Source: Bifidobacterium samirii
Lineage (GTDB): Bacteria > Actinomycetota > Actinomycetes > Actinomycetales > Bifidobacteriaceae
Reading direction: 5' to 3'
Assembly (NCBI RefSeq): GCF_003952945.1
Contig: NZ_QXGK01000021.1
Coordinates: 1-44,615 of the forward strand
DNA: 44,615 nucleotides
Positions 27,390 to 37,533 of this stretch are shown in pieces. A program made the position numbers and the translations under genes. The notes below the pieces were generated by a model. The model was not told the DNA's origin. It was given only the letters and a program-made list of their open reading frames with translations, and made no database searches. The stretch's first letter is position 1; each line of letters begins with the position of its first letter.

Positions 27390-29492
27390 ATGACCGAATT
27401 CAAGGAGACCGAGCTCGACGAGCGCGCCATCAAGATGGCGAAGGTCCTCTCCGCTGACGCCGTCGAGCGTGCGGGCCACGGCCACCCCGGCTCCCCCGTC
27501 TCGCTGGCGCCGATCGCGTACACGCTGTATCAGCACTTCATCAAGCATGATCCGAACGATCCCCAGTGGGAAGGTCGCGACCGCTTCATCCTTTCCGGCG
27601 GCCACGCCTCCCTCACCCAGTACGTCCAGCTCTACTTCTCCGGCTACGGCCTGACCCTGGACGACCTGAAGAACTTCCGCGGCGGCGCCGACACCCGCAC
27701 CCCGGGCCACCCGGAGTACGGCCTGACCCCGGGCATCGAGATGACCACCGGTCCGCTGGGCCAGGGCGTCGCCTCCGCCATCGGCTTCGCGTACGGCCAG
27801 CGCTTCCAGCGCGGCCTGCTCGACCCGCAGGCCCCGGCCGGCGAGTCCCCGTTCGACCACAACATCTGGGTCATCTGCGGTGAGGGCGACATCGAGGAGG
27901 GCATCTCCGGCGAGGCCGCCTCCCTGGCCGCCAACCAGAAGCTCGGCAACCTGACCGTGATCTTCGACGCCAACCGCATCCAGATCGAGGGCGACACCAA
28001 CCTGGTGCTGGCCGAGGACGTGCTCAAGCGCTACGAGGCCTACGGCTGGTACACCGACGAGTTCAGCTTCATCCAGCCCGACGGCTCCTACAAGGAGGAC
28101 GTCGAAGGCCTGGCCGAGGCCATCGCCAAGGCCCAGGCCGCCGCTCCGGACCAGCCGAAGCTGATCAAGGTCGACACCCTGATCGCCTGGCCGGCCCCGG
28201 GCAAGACCAACGACCCGTCCGCCCACGGCTCCAAGCTGGGCGCCGAGGCCGTCGCCGGCATGAAGGAACTGCTGGGCTACGACCCGGCCGAGTCCTTCCA
28301 CGTCGACGAGGAGGCCCTCGCCCACGCCCGCAAGGTCGCCGACCGCGGCCTCGAGGCCCACAAGGCCTGGGACGAGAAGTACAACGCCTGGCGCGAGGCC
28401 AACCCGGACAAGGCCGCCCTGTACGACCGCATCAAGGCCGGCGAGCTGCCCGAGGGCTTCGACAAGGCCATCGACGACCTCGAGGCGACCTTCGAGGTCG
28501 GCAAGGGCGTCGCCACCCGTGGCGCCTCCGGCTCCGTCCTGAACGCCATCGCCGCCGTCATGCCCGAGCTGTGGGGCGGCTCCGCCGATCTGGGCGGCTC
28601 CAACAAGACCGACCTCAAGGGCGCGGAGACCTTCGCCCCGGCCGAGTGCGCCACCAAGCAGTGGCCGGTGTGCAGCCCGTACGGCCGCCAGCTCCACTTC
28701 GGCGTGCGCGAGTTCGCCATGGGCGCCATCACCAACGGCATCCTGCTGGGCTCCCACACCCGTCCGTTCGGCGGCACCTTCTTCATGTTCTCCGACTACG
28801 AGCGTCCGGCCGTGCGTCTGGCCGCCCTCATGGAGATCCCGAACCTGTACGTGTGGTCCCACGACTCCGTCGCCGTCGGCGAGGACGGCCCGACCCACCA
28901 GCCGGTCGAGCACCTGGCCTCCTTCCGCGCCATCCCGCAGCTCGAGGTCGTCCGCCCGGCCGACGCCTTCGAGACCGCCGAAGCCTACCGCGCCTTCTTT
29001 GAGAAGAAGAACACGCTGCCGGCCGCGATGATCCTGACCCGTCAGGGCGTGCCGACCCTCGCCGAGACCGCCGAGAAGGCCAAGGACGGCGTGAAGAAGG
29101 GCGCCTACGTGCTCGTCGACACCGAGGGCACCCCGGACGTCATCATCATGGCCACCGGCTCCGAGGTCCAGTGGGCCGTCGCCGCCGCCAAGACCCTGGC
29201 CGAGAAGGGCGTCAAGGCCCGCGTCGTCTCCATGGTCTGCGTCGAGTGGTTCGAGGAGCAGGACGCCGAGTACCGCGAGGCCGTCCTCCCGTCCTCCGTC
29301 AAGGCCCGCGTCTCTGTCGAGGCCGGCCTGGCCATGCCGTGGTACAAGTACCTCGGCTCCTACGGCAAGCCGGTCTCCATCGAGCAGTTCGGCCTGCAGG
29401 GCGACGGCGCCCAGAACATGATCGACCTGGGCATCACCGCCGAGCACGTCGTGGCCGCCGCCGAGGCGTCCATCGCCGAGGCCAACGCCTGA
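27390..29492 (+). CDS. tkt: Transketolase
   Basis: Transketolase moves two-carbon units between ketoses and aldoses with thiamine diphosphate. In bifidobacteria it works with transaldolase to convert fructose-6-phosphate and glyceraldehyde-3-phosphate into pentose phosphates for phosphoketolase. The 700-residue protein shows [23 protein letters not shown], the ThDP motif GEGDIEEG...NLTVIFDAN, the transketolase segment HSRPFGGT-like [24 protein letters not shown], and [27 protein letters not shown] precedes the ATG. Codon use is extremely biased to C-ended codons, the mark of a highly expressed gene. tal follows after 78 bases containing a hairpin. Confidence 0.98.
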   Translation: MTEFKETELDERAIKMAKVLSADAVERAGHGHPGSPVSLAPIAYTLYQHFIKHDPNDPQWEGRDRFILSGGHASLTQYVQLYFSGYGLTLDDLKNFRGGADTRTPGHPEYGLTPGIEMTTGPLGQGVASAIGFAYGQRFQRGLLDPQAPAGESPFDHNIWVICGEGDIEEGISGEAASLAANQKLGNLTVIFDANRIQIEGDTNLVLAEDVLKRYEAYGWYTDEFSFIQPDGSYKEDVEGLAEAIAKAQAAAPDQPKLIKVDTLIAWPAPGKTNDPSAHGSKLGAEAVAGMKELLGYDPAESFHVDEEALAHARKVADRGLEAHKAWDEKYNAWREANPDKAALYDRIKAGELPEGFDKAIDDLEATFEVGKGVATRGASGSVLNAIAAVMPELWGGSADLGGSNKTDLKGAETFAPAECATKQWPVCSPYGRQLHFGVREFAMGAITNGILLGSHTRPFGGTFFMFSDYERPAVRLAALMEIPNLYVWSHDSVAVGEDGPTHQPVEHLASFRAIPQLEVVRPADAFETAEAYRAFFEKKNTLPAAMILTRQGVPTLAETAEKAKDGVKKGAYVLVDTEGTPDVIIMATGSEVQWAVAAAKTLAEKGVKARVVSMVCVEWFEEQDAEYREAVLPSSVKARVSVEAGLAMPWYKYLGSYGKPVSIEQFGLQGDGAQNMIDLGITAEHVVAAAEASIAEANA

Positions 29493-29508
29493 TCCCCAAG
29501 CCGACCCT

Positions 29509-29535
29509 CGCCTCCCTCCCCCGCGGAGGGAGGCG
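29509..29535 (+). terminator. Intercistronic hairpin between tkt and tal
   Basis: A perfect 11-bp stem (29509-29519 with 29525-29535) with a 5-base loop and no U-tract lies in the tkt-tal gap. It may stabilise the tkt mRNA end or cause partial termination. Confidence 0.5.
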
Positions 29536-29570
29536 GTCTCATGAATTTCATCCAACAAAGGAGAACAACA

Positions 29571-30674
29571 ATGACCGAAGCAACCCAGCGCACGTCCGAT
29601 TCCGGCGTCTCCATCTGGCTGGACGACCTGTCCCGCTCCCGCATCGAGTCCGGCTCCCTGCAGGACCTGATCGCCAACAAGAACGTCGTGGGCGTGACCA
29701 CCAACCCGTCCATCTTCCAGAAGGCCCTCGCCGAGGTCGGCCCGTACGACGAGCAGCTCAAGGAGCTCGGCAAGGTCGACGTCGAGACCGCCATCCGCGA
29801 GCTGACCACCACCGACGTGCGCAACGCGACCGACATCTTCCGTGAGATCGCCGAGGCGACCGACTTCGTCGACGGCCGCGTCTCCATCGAGGTCGACCCG
29901 CGTCTGGCCCACGAGACCGAGGCCACCGAGGTCCAGGCCGTCGAGCTGTGGGAGAAGGTCAACCGTCCGAACGCGATGATCAAGATCCCGGCGACCCTCG
30001 AGGGCCTGCCGGCCATCACCGCCACCCTGGCCAAGGGCATCTCCGTCAACGTGACCCTGATCTTCTCGCTCGAGCGCTACGAGCAGGTCATCGACGCCTT
30101 CATCGAGGGCATCGCCCAGGCCGACGCCAACGGCCACGACCTCAAGCACATCGGCTCCGTCGCCTCCTTCTTCGTCTCCCGCGTGGACACCGCGGTCGAC
30201 GCCAAGCTCGAGGAGATCGGCACCGACGAGGCCAAGGCCCTCGAAGGCAAGGCCGCCATCGCCAACGCCCGCATCGCGTACGAGCTGTTCGAGAACAAGT
30301 TCGCGAACGACCCGCGCTGGGCCGCCCTGGAAGCCAAGGGCGCCAAGAAGCAGCGTCCGCTGTGGGCCTCCACCGGCACCAAGAACCCGAACTACTCCGA
30401 CTGCGTGTACGTCGACGAGCTCGTCGGCCCGTTCATCGTCAACACCATGCCGGAGAAGACCCTGAACGCCCTCGCCGACCACGGCAACGGCGCCCCGACC
30501 ATCGCGGGCACCTACGAGGAGAGCCACGCCGTCATGGACAAGCTCGCCGAGCTGGGCATCGACTTCAAGGCCGTGACCGACAAGCTCGAGGCCGACGGCG
30601 TCGCCGCGTTCATCAAGTCCTGGGATTCCGTCCTCACCGACGTCCAGGCCGGCATCGACCGCGTCAACGGCTGA
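29571..30674 (+). CDS. tal: Transaldolase
   Basis: Transaldolase transfers a dihydroxyacetone unit through a Schiff base and partners transketolase in the bifid shunt. The 367-residue protein belongs to the longer actinobacterial class. Visible segments are SIWLDDLSRSRI, VVGVTTNPSIFQKAL, VSIEVDPRLAHE, NAMIKIPATLEG with the Schiff-base lysine, and SFFVSRVDT. AAAGGAG lies about 8 bases before the ATG at 29571, and an earlier in-frame ATG at 29541 lacks one. Codon use is as strongly C-biased as in tkt, implying very high expression. A 23-bp terminator follows. Confidence 0.98.
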   Translation: MTEATQRTSDSGVSIWLDDLSRSRIESGSLQDLIANKNVVGVTTNPSIFQKALAEVGPYDEQLKELGKVDVETAIRELTTTDVRNATDIFREIAEATDFVDGRVSIEVDPRLAHETEATEVQAVELWEKVNRPNAMIKIPATLEGLPAITATLAKGISVNVTLIFSLERYEQVIDAFIEGIAQADANGHDLKHIGSVASFFVSRVDTAVDAKLEEIGTDEAKALEGKAAIANARIAYELFENKFANDPRWAALEAKGAKKQRPLWASTGTKNPNYSDCVYVDELVGPFIVNTMPEKTLNALADHGNGAPTIAGTYEESHAVMDKLAELGIDFKAVTDKLEADGVAAFIKSWDSVLTDVQAGIDRVNG

Positions 30675-30729
30675 TTGAGGCCGCGCCGGACTCCGTCCGA
30701 TGATTGACGACGGACCGTCCGGAGCATAG

Positions 30730-30779
30730 ACGACGAGGAGGGGCTCCCGATCTCATGATCGGGAGCCCCTCCTCGTCGT
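30730..30779 (+). terminator. Very strong terminator after tal
   Basis: A perfect 23-bp stem (30730-30752 with 30757-30779) has a TCAT loop. It contains the GGCTCCC/GGGAGCC core also seen in the tRNA and lepA terminators. No U-tract follows; the stem itself is exceptional. Confidence 0.85.
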
Positions 30780-30888
30780 ATGCGGAGCGTGCCCCGGCCG
30801 CGGGCGCGGTGCTCGCCGGACGGCGGCGCGTCATATGACCCGCCGCCCCGGGGCATCCCGCCGTGGCGAGCCTCGGCGGTTTCTCTGT

Positions 30889-30894
30889 TATCAT
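30889..30894 (+). promoter_or_regulatory. Putative -10 of brnQ
   Basis: TATCAT within GTTATCATGG lies 65 bases before the brnQ ATG. The same hexamer occurs before rpsT. No clear -35 is seen. Apart from this and the tal terminator, 30675-30958 holds nothing recognisable. Confidence 0.4.
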
Positions 30895-30958
30895 GGGATG
30901 TCGGCCCGACGGAGGGCCAGCCGCCCCCACCTCCCCACTCCCGCGACAAGGAGCGACC

Positions 30959-32299
30959 ATGACCCTGACCGGCCGCCAGCGCCTGCTGATGACCTTCACG
31001 TTCTTCTCGATGTTCTTCGGCGCCAGCAACCTGATCTTCCCGCCGTTCGTCGGCGCCCAGGCCGGATCGGCCAGCGTCGGCGCGCTCGCCGGGTTCATCG
31101 TATCGGCCGTGGGCCTGCCCATCCTCGGCGTGCTCGCCGTCTCCTCCGCCGGCGGGTTCGACCGGCTCTCCGCCCGAGTCTCCCCCCGCTTCGCATCGCT
31201 GCTCGGCCTGGCCATCATCCTGACGATCGGCCCGTGCTTCGCGATCCCGCGCACCGCGACCACGTCGTTCGAGATGATGGTCGTCCCCCACCTGCCCGAC
31301 GGCATGCCCAAGTGGGCCGCCCAGCTGGCGTATTCGGCCGTGTTCTTCGCCGTCGCGTTCCTCCTCGCCCAGCATCCCGAACGCATCTCCGGCGTGCTCG
31401 GCCGCTACATGGGCCCGCTCCTGCTCGTCATGATCGCCGTCGTGTTCGGCGCGTGCCTCGTCCACGGCGTCGACACGGCCGCGGCGCCGTCGGGCGACTA
31501 TGCGGACGGACAGGTCGCACGCGGCTTCCTCGACGGCTACCAGACCATCGACCTGCCGGCGGCCCTGTACTTCGGCATCGTCATCGCCTCCAACATCCGC
31601 TCGCGCGGCGTCGACGACGAACGTCAGATCGGCCGCGAGACGTTCTACGCGGGTCTGGGCACCGGCGTGCTGCTCATCGCCGTGTACGCGGCGCTCGGCT
31701 ACGTGGGCGTCGTCTCCGGGTCGATCACGCCGGTCGACGCGGCGCACGACACCGGCGCGACCGTGCTGACGAACCTCACGGCGTCGCTGTCGGGCACGGC
31801 CGGCACCGCGTTCCTCGGCGTCGTGTTCCTCATCGCCTGCCTCAACGTGTGCACGGGCCTGATCTGCACGTGCGGCACGTACTTCCACGAGCGGTTCCGC
31901 ACCGACGGCGGCCGCGGCGTCAGCTACCGCGGCTGGCAGAGCCTGATCACCGTGTTCGGGTTCGTCGTGTCGAACGCGGGGCTGAGCGCCATCATCAAGG
32001 TGTCGGTGCCGGTGCTGTCCGCCCTCTACCCCATCGCTATCGTGCTCGTGCTGCTCTCGCTCGTCCACCGCGTGTTCTCGTCGCGCTTCCCGCGCGTCTA
32101 CCTGTGGACCGTCGTGTGCGTCGGCGTCGTCTCGTTCGCCGACTGCGCCGACAAGCTCGCCGCCGTGTTCGGCCTGACCGTGCCCGTCCTGCCCGGTCTG
32201 CTGGAGCTGCTCCCCCTGCACGACCAGCAGCTCGGCTGGCTGCTGCCCGCCTGCGTCGGCCTGATCGTCGGCGTCGCCGACTCGCGCCTCCGACGCTGA
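30959..32299 (+). CDS. brnQ: Branched-chain amino acid transporter, BrnQ/LIVCS family
   Basis: This secondary carrier imports Leu, Ile and Val with Na+ or H+. The 446-residue protein has about twelve hydrophobic helices. It shows the family N-terminus FFSMFFGASNLIFPPFVG and the ILTIGPCFAIPRTATTSFEM segment, both highly characteristic of LIVCS carriers. AAGGAG lies 6 bases before the ATG at 30959. It appears monocistronic: a terminator precedes its promoter and two large hairpins follow its stop. It converges on the MATE gene. Confidence 0.93.
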   Translation: MTLTGRQRLLMTFTFFSMFFGASNLIFPPFVGAQAGSASVGALAGFIVSAVGLPILGVLAVSSAGGFDRLSARVSPRFASLLGLAIILTIGPCFAIPRTATTSFEMMVVPHLPDGMPKWAAQLAYSAVFFAVAFLLAQHPERISGVLGRYMGPLLLVMIAVVFGACLVHGVDTAAAPSGDYADGQVARGFLDGYQTIDLPAALYFGIVIASNIRSRGVDDERQIGRETFYAGLGTGVLLIAVYAALGYVGVVSGSITPVDAAHDTGATVLTNLTASLSGTAGTAFLGVVFLIACLNVCTGLICTCGTYFHERFRTDGGRGVSYRGWQSLITVFGFVVSNAGLSAIIKVSVPVLSALYPIAIVLVLLSLVHRVFSSRFPRVYLWTVVCVGVVSFADCADKLAAVFGLTVPVLPGLLELLPLHDQQLGWLLPACVGLIVGVADSRLRR

Positions 32300-32370
32300 C
32301 GCGCGGTTCTCGACGGGGCGGCCGGTGTGACGACGATCGTCATGCCGGCCGCCCTTCTGATTCGTCCGAG

Positions 32371-32419
32371 ACCTCGCAACGGACGCGCGATCATGTGGTC
32401 CGCGTGTCCGTTGCGAGGT
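32371..32419. repeat. REP-like hairpin 1 between brnQ and the MATE gene
   Basis: A 19-bp inverted repeat (32371-32389 with 32401-32419, one G-T pair) has an 11-base loop. The core CGCAACGGAC is shared with the next hairpin. It may also act as a terminator for the convergent genes. Confidence 0.65.
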
Positions 32420-32432
32420 TTGGACGGCACCG

Positions 32433-32483
32433 GGCTTCGCAACGGACACGCGCACATCGTGATCGCGTGTCCATTGCGAAGCC
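32433..32483. repeat. REP-like hairpin 2 between brnQ and the MATE gene
   Basis: A 20-bp inverted repeat (32433-32452 with 32464-32483) has one C-A mismatch and again an 11-base loop. It repeats the CGCAACGGACACGCG arm of the first hairpin in the same orientation 63 bases away. This pairing of near-identical palindromes resembles REP/BIME-type elements. Confidence 0.65.
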
Positions 32484-32517
32484 GGAATGGCCCTGTCCGT
32501 ATGAATGACGGCCGTAG

Positions 32518-33909
32518 TCAGACGCGCGCGTCGCGCATGCCGCGCGCGATGCGGCGGTACGTGACGGCGAACAGGACGCCGGCGACGATGCCGGACGTCG
32601 CGTCGGAGATCGGCTCGGCCACGAAGATGCCCGTCGCGCCGAGCCAATGCGGCAGCAGCAGGGCGAGCGGCGTCAGGAGGATCACCTTGCGCAGGATCGC
32701 GAGGAACACGCTCTGCTTCGCCTGCCCCATGCCGACGAGCGCGCACTGGGCGCCCATCTGGATGCCGAACACGCCCCACCCGCACACGAACACCGGCAGC
32801 ATCGACGCGACGATGGCCACGACGTGCGCGTTGCCGGTGAACCAGGACGCGAAGAATCCGGGGAACGCGGCCAGCACGGCCGTCAGCGACACGGCCGACG
32901 CGATCTGCGTGACGAACGCCATGACGATCGCGCGGCGCACGCGGTCCATCCGGCGCGCCCCGTAGTTGAAGCCGATGATCGGCTGGATGCCCTGCTGGAA
33001 GCCGGACGTGAGCACGTTGACGATCTGCATGAGCGACGTGACGATCGTGATCGCTGCCACGTAGTCGTCGCCGCCGTAGCGTTGCAGGCCGATGTTGAAC
33101 ACCACGTTGATCAGGCATTCGGTGATCTGCATGATGAACGGCGCCAGTCCCAGCGCCAGCGCGGGCAGGAGGATCCGGTCGAACCGGATGTTCGACGCGC
33201 GCAGGCGGATGCCGCTGCGCCCCGACGACAGGTAGGCGACGATCCACGCCGCGGAGATGAGCTGGGCGATCACGTTCGCAAGCGCCGCTCCGCGGACGCC
33301 CCATCCGAGGGCGAGGATGAAGACGGGGTCGAGGACGATGCTGACGCCGGTGCCGATGAGGACGGAGGTCATGGCGATGCCGGTGCGTCCCTGGGCGGCG
33401 ATGAAGGGGTTGAGGCCGAGGGTGAGTTGGACGAAGAGGGTGCCGGCGAGGTAGATGGTGATGAAGTCGACGGCGTAGTCGATGGTGGCGTCGCTGGCGC
33501 CGAATGCGGTGAGGATGGGGCGTTTGGCGAGTTGGAGGATGATGGTGAGGGTGATGGCGATGGTGATGAGGGCGGTGACGGATGCGCCGAGGATGCGTTC
33601 GGCCTTGCGGAAGTTGCCGCGGCCGAGTTCGATGCTGGCGCGGGGTGCGCCGCCGGCGCCGATGAGCTGGGCGAAGACGGTGACGGCGAGGAGTATGGGG
33701 AAGCAGATGCCGACGCCGGTCATGGCGTCGTCGCCGTGGCCGGGGATGCGGGCGATGAAGAGGCGGTCGATGATGGTGTAGGAGGCGTTGGCGCCTTGGG
33801 CGATGATGGTGGGGACGGACATGGTCAGGGCGAGTCGGGTGACCGGTGCGGTGGCCAGTGCGGGCTGCGTGGGTTGTGTGGTTGGCGTGGTTGGTGTGGT
33901 GGCGGTCAT
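32518..33909 (-). CDS. MATE-family efflux transporter
   Basis: This is a multidrug and toxic compound extrusion type exporter driven by a cation gradient. The 463-residue protein has twelve predicted helices in two halves and typical segments: SVPTIIAQGANASYTIIDRLFIAR near the start (two family stretches), GAGGAPRASIELGRGN, LNPFIAAQGRTGIAM, and GFQQGIQPIIGFNYGAR in the second half. GAGGAG lies 7 bases before the ATG at 33909. A Thr/Pro-rich leader of about 20 residues precedes helix 1. From about 33300 upward the top strand is strongly G-rich, i.e. codons become C/A-ended, whereas the rest of the gene is balanced. Substrate is unknown. Confidence 0.9.
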   Translation of the reverse strand: MTATTPTTPTTQPTQPALATAPVTRLALTMSVPTIIAQGANASYTIIDRLFIARIPGHGDDAMTGVGICFPILLAVTVFAQLIGAGGAPRASIELGRGNFRKAERILGASVTALITIAITLTIILQLAKRPILTAFGASDATIDYAVDFITIYLAGTLFVQLTLGLNPFIAAQGRTGIAMTSVLIGTGVSIVLDPVFILALGWGVRGAALANVIAQLISAAWIVAYLSSGRSGIRLRASNIRFDRILLPALALGLAPFIMQITECLINVVFNIGLQRYGGDDYVAAITIVTSLMQIVNVLTSGFQQGIQPIIGFNYGARRMDRVRRAIVMAFVTQIASAVSLTAVLAAFPGFFASWFTGNAHVVAIVASMLPVFVCGWGVFGIQMGAQCALVGMGQAKQSVFLAILRKVILLTPLALLLPHWLGATGIFVAEPISDATSGIVAGVLFAVTYRRIARGMRDARV

Positions 33910-34064
33910 CGTCGTCTCCTCGTTCGGCCTCTCCCTGCCGGCGTGTGCGCGCCGGTTCCGTGTACGGCGTGTCTCCTGCGGCGTGCGTCTGTGTGCTGGG
34001 TGTCGCTTTCCGTAGGTTACGCCGGACGTGGGTCGGATGGGCGGGCCGTGTGTCCCGTCGTGCG

Positions 34065-34112
34065 CGTCGTGCGCGCGGGGGCGCCCGGTCGGGGTGTCCC
34101 GCGCGCACGACG
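34065..34112 (-). terminator. Terminator after the ABC operon
   Basis: A perfect 15-bp GC-rich stem (34065-34079 with 34098-34112) with an 18-base loop starts 6 bases after the permease stop. There is no U-tract. The remaining bases between it and the MATE gene hold only the MATE leader region. Confidence 0.65.
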
Positions 34113-34118
34113 GTATCG

Positions 34119-37100
34119 TCATTCGACGGATTTGAGCGCGGCGAGCATGTCCACTCGGCGGAGCCGGCGGTGGACCACTGCTCCGAGCGCGGCGATCACC
34201 GCGCATACGAGCGCGAGCGGCGCGACGAACGCGTTCCAGACCAGGCCCGGGTCGAACATGACCTCGTCGGGCGGCACCACGTCGATGATGTAGCCGTGCA
34301 GCCATGCGCCGGACGCGTATCCGGCGAGGATGCCGAGTGCGGACAGGGCGATGGTTTCGCGGTAGATGTACATGGTGGTCTCGCCCGTGTGGAAGCCGAG
34401 CACCTTGATGGTGGACAGTTCGCGGATGCGTTCGGACACGTTGAGGTTGGTGAGGTTGTAGAGGATGACCACGGCGAGCATGGCGGCCACGAGTACGAGC
34501 ACGTCCATGATCTGGTCGAGCGAGTCGACGATGGTGGCGACCTGGTTCTTCATGGTGGTGTTCTGCACCACTCCCCTGACGCCGTCGTTCGCCATGAACC
34601 GCGCGCCCTGCTCTTCGGCGTTGTCTGCGGAACGGTCCTTGAGCCGCACGAGGTAGGCGTTGGACCGGTAGTCGCCGCCGAACGCGTGCGTGTGGCCTTC
34701 GGACGACATGACCATGAGGTGTCCGATGTACATTTCGCTCACGCCGTCGACGCGCACCGTGTGCTTCGCGCCGTCCTCGCCGGTGACTTCGATGGAGTCG
34801 CCTTGGCCTACGCCGAGGACAGCGGCCAGTTTTTCGGAGACGATGGCGCCGTGGGAGGTGGGGATCAGCGTTCGGCGGTCGTCGCGCGAGCGCAGGGTCA
34901 CGTAGTCGGGGAGGTTGTACGTGTCGTCGGAGACGATGAGCGTGATGGACTGTTTGTCGCCGTCGGCGCCGGCGGCTGCGGTGAGTTCCTCGTAGCGTAC
35001 GGGCAGGGCGTCGTCCACGCCTTCGTCCTCCATCAGGTCCTTGACGGCCTCGCGTTGTTCGTCGTTGTCGTCGGAGCGTTCGGCGACGATCATGTCGTAG
35101 TGGACGATCTCGTCGAACTGGCGTTCGCTGATCTGCGCGATGGACCCCTGCACCCCGAGGCCGGCGACGAGCAGGCAGACCGAGCCCATCACGCCGAAGA
35201 TGGTCATGAATCCGCGCGCCTTGTAGCGGAACAGGTTGCGTGCGGTGACCTTGCGGGTGAAGTTGAGCCGGTTCCAGATGGGGGTGACGCGTTCGAGGAG
35301 GATGGTGGAGCCGTTCGCCGGCGGTTTGGGCAGCAGGAGCGCGGCGGGCCTGTCACGCAGTTCGCGTGCGGCGGCGAGCACGGCCGGTATGACGGCGCTG
35401 GCCCAGGCGAGCAGGAACGCGGCCAGGGTGACGCCGGGGTGGAAGGCGAGCGTGATGCGCGGCATGGTGAATCCGTCGCTGTAGGCGTGGCAGACGATGA
35501 GCGGCAGCAGGGTGTGTCCGGCGACGACGCCGATGACGGTGCCCGCGGTGGATGCGGCGAACCCGTAGACGGCGAATTTGCGCAGCACGTCCATGTCGGT
35601 GTAGCCGAGCGCCTTGAGCGTGCCGGAGTTGACGCGTTCCTCGTCGACCATGCGCGCCATGGTGGAGAAGGTCACGAGCGCGGCCACGAGGTAGAGGAAC
35701 ACGGGGAAGATCATGGCGAGCCGGTCCACGATGTTCGCGATGACCTCGTAGACGCGGTATCCGTTGGAGGTGAGGCCTTCGCGTCGGCCGTCGATGGAGT
35801 AGGCGGGCACTTCGAGGGTGTCGACCTTCTCGCGTGCGAGCGCGATCTCATGTTCGGCTTGGGCGATCTTGCGTTCGGCTTCGGGTTTCGCCTCGTTGAA
35901 TTCGTCCAGTTTCGTCTCGTATTCGTCTTCGGCCTTTTCGACGTCGCGTTGGCCTTGGATGAGCTGCGTGGCGCCGTCCGTCAGGGCGGCGGACGCTGCT
36001 GCGGGCGCAGTGGAGGCGACTTGGCCGAGTTCGTCCTGTTTGGAGGCGAGCTGCCATGAGGCTTCGGCGAGTGCGGCCGCGTTCCTGTGGTATTCCTCGT
36101 CGCCTTCCTGCAGTTGGGCGGCGGCGTCGTTCCATTGGCCAAGGGCGCTTTGGTAGGCGCCGAGTTGGCCGTCGTATTGCGCGGCGGCGTCGTTGTAGGC
36201 GGCGAGGGCTTTGTCGTATTGCGTTTTGACGGTGTCGTATACGGTGCCGGTCAGGCCGCTTGAGGCCCATCGGTTGAGGAGTTCGCCGGTGTTGTCGAGT
36301 ATGGTGCGGGCGGCGTCGAGTGCGGTGCGGGCGGTGTCGAGTTGGGTTTTGGCTTGGCTGAGCTGCCGCCAGGAGTCGGCAAGCTGGGTTTGGCCTTGGG
36401 TGAGTTGTTGGGCGCCGGCGGCGAGTTGGGTCTGTCCGGCGGTGATCTGCGAGCCGGCGGAGGCGATTTGGGCGAGAGCTTCGGCGAGTTCGGCGGTCGC
36501 GGCGCTTCCTTGGCTGGCGGTTTGGTCGACGGCGTCGATTTGGCCTTGGGTGAGTTGGTCCTTGGCGGTTTCGATCTGCGTCTTCGCGTCGGTGAGTTGT
36601 TGTTCGGCGTCGGCAAGCTGCCGTTTCGCGTCGTCGAGGTTGGTCTGCGCCTTGTCGATTTGGCTGCGGCGTTGTTCGCGGATGGATGCTTCGCGGGCTT
36701 GGGGTTGGCCGGCGAGGCGTTTGGTCAGGGTGTTTTTGTGTTGTTGGACGCGGTCGTGGTATTCGTCGGTCCAATAGTCGACGTGTTGGGTGTCGGTGAA
36801 GGTGATGCGGCCGATCATGGTCACGTCGGAGTCGAAGGTGTCGGCGGTGACGACGCCGTAGCCGTCGAGTTCGCCGCCGCCTGCGGTGGATTGGCCCATG
36901 TTGAGGTCGGAGATGGTTTCGCTGGCGTCGACGAATCCGACGATGGTGTAGGTGGTTCGGTTGAGGATGGTGTCGCCGGCGAGATCGGGGGTTTCGGTGA
37001 CGTCGATGATGCCGTCGATGGCGAAGCGGTCGCGTTCGGCGGAGTTGAGGGCGATTTCGCCGGAGCGTTCGGGCAGTCGGCCTTCGGAGACGTGGTATCC

Positions 37101-37160
37101 GGATACGGTTTCGGGTTTGGAGTAGAGGCGCAGGCTGTGTGTGGAGCCTTTGACGGTCAC
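34119..37160 (-). pseudogene. FtsX-like ABC permease, main part (frameshifted)
   Basis: This holds about 1013 codons of a large MacB/FtsX-type permease. A periplasmic-side region leads into a long Ala/Gln/Thr-rich coiled coil (about residues 155-440, repeats of AxxQL/QLAxG type). Then come three membrane helices (VFLYLVAALVTFSTMARMVD region), a linker with ELRDRPAALLLPKPP, a second extracellular domain, and the last three helices ending RRVDMLAALKSVE. Its true N-terminus lies in the preceding frame: at 37168-37171 one base is missing (GGCTACTCAAGGAC where TAC-CTC-AAG-GAC-GTG is expected). The apparent GTG start at 37160 is an artefact of that. Repaired length would be about 1137 residues. Confidence 0.82.
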
Positions 37161-37531
37161 GTCCTTGAGTAGCCGAATTCGGCCTGGCGTACGCCGGCGG
37201 TGTCGCGGATGATGGCTTCGTCGTCCTCGGTCAGGCCGTAGTCGCTCATGACGGTCACGTCGGCGAGGTTGTGTTCGGCGTAGAAGGCGCGGCCGGTGGC
37301 CTGCATGTCGGGGCCGGTGGCGAACAGTCCGACGAGCGCGAACGAGCCGAGCGCCATGAGGCTGACGATGGACAGGAACCGTCCTTTCGATTTGGCGAGG
37401 GTGACGCGGATGTCCTTGCGCAGCATGCGTTTGCGCGGGGCACTTCGGCGCGCGCGATGGGGCGTGCGGCGCGCGTTCCGCTCCGTGTGCGGCGGTTCGT
37501 GCGTTTCGATGGAGGTCGTGAGGTTGGTCAT
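37157..37531 (-). pseudogene. FtsX-like ABC permease, N-terminal part (frameshifted)
   Basis: These 124 codons start at ATG 37531 with GGAG 8 bases upstream, two bases after the ATPase stop. A basic cytoplasmic N-terminus leads to KRMLRKDIRVTLAKSKGRFL and the first membrane helix (IVSLMALGSFALVGLF), then the start of the extracellular domain. The frame ends at 37157 after QAEFGYSRT, where a one-base deletion diverts it from the rest of the permease. If real, the transporter is inactive; no other decay is seen. Confidence 0.82.
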
Positions 37532-37533
37532 GT

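Noticed and set aside
27243-34108. Two very long minus-strand open frames (over 1000 codons each) across tkt-tal and brnQ-MATE
   Set aside because: They are antisense or out-of-frame shadows of strongly C-biased genes, with repetitive Arg/His/Gly composition, no ribosome sites and no recognisable domains.
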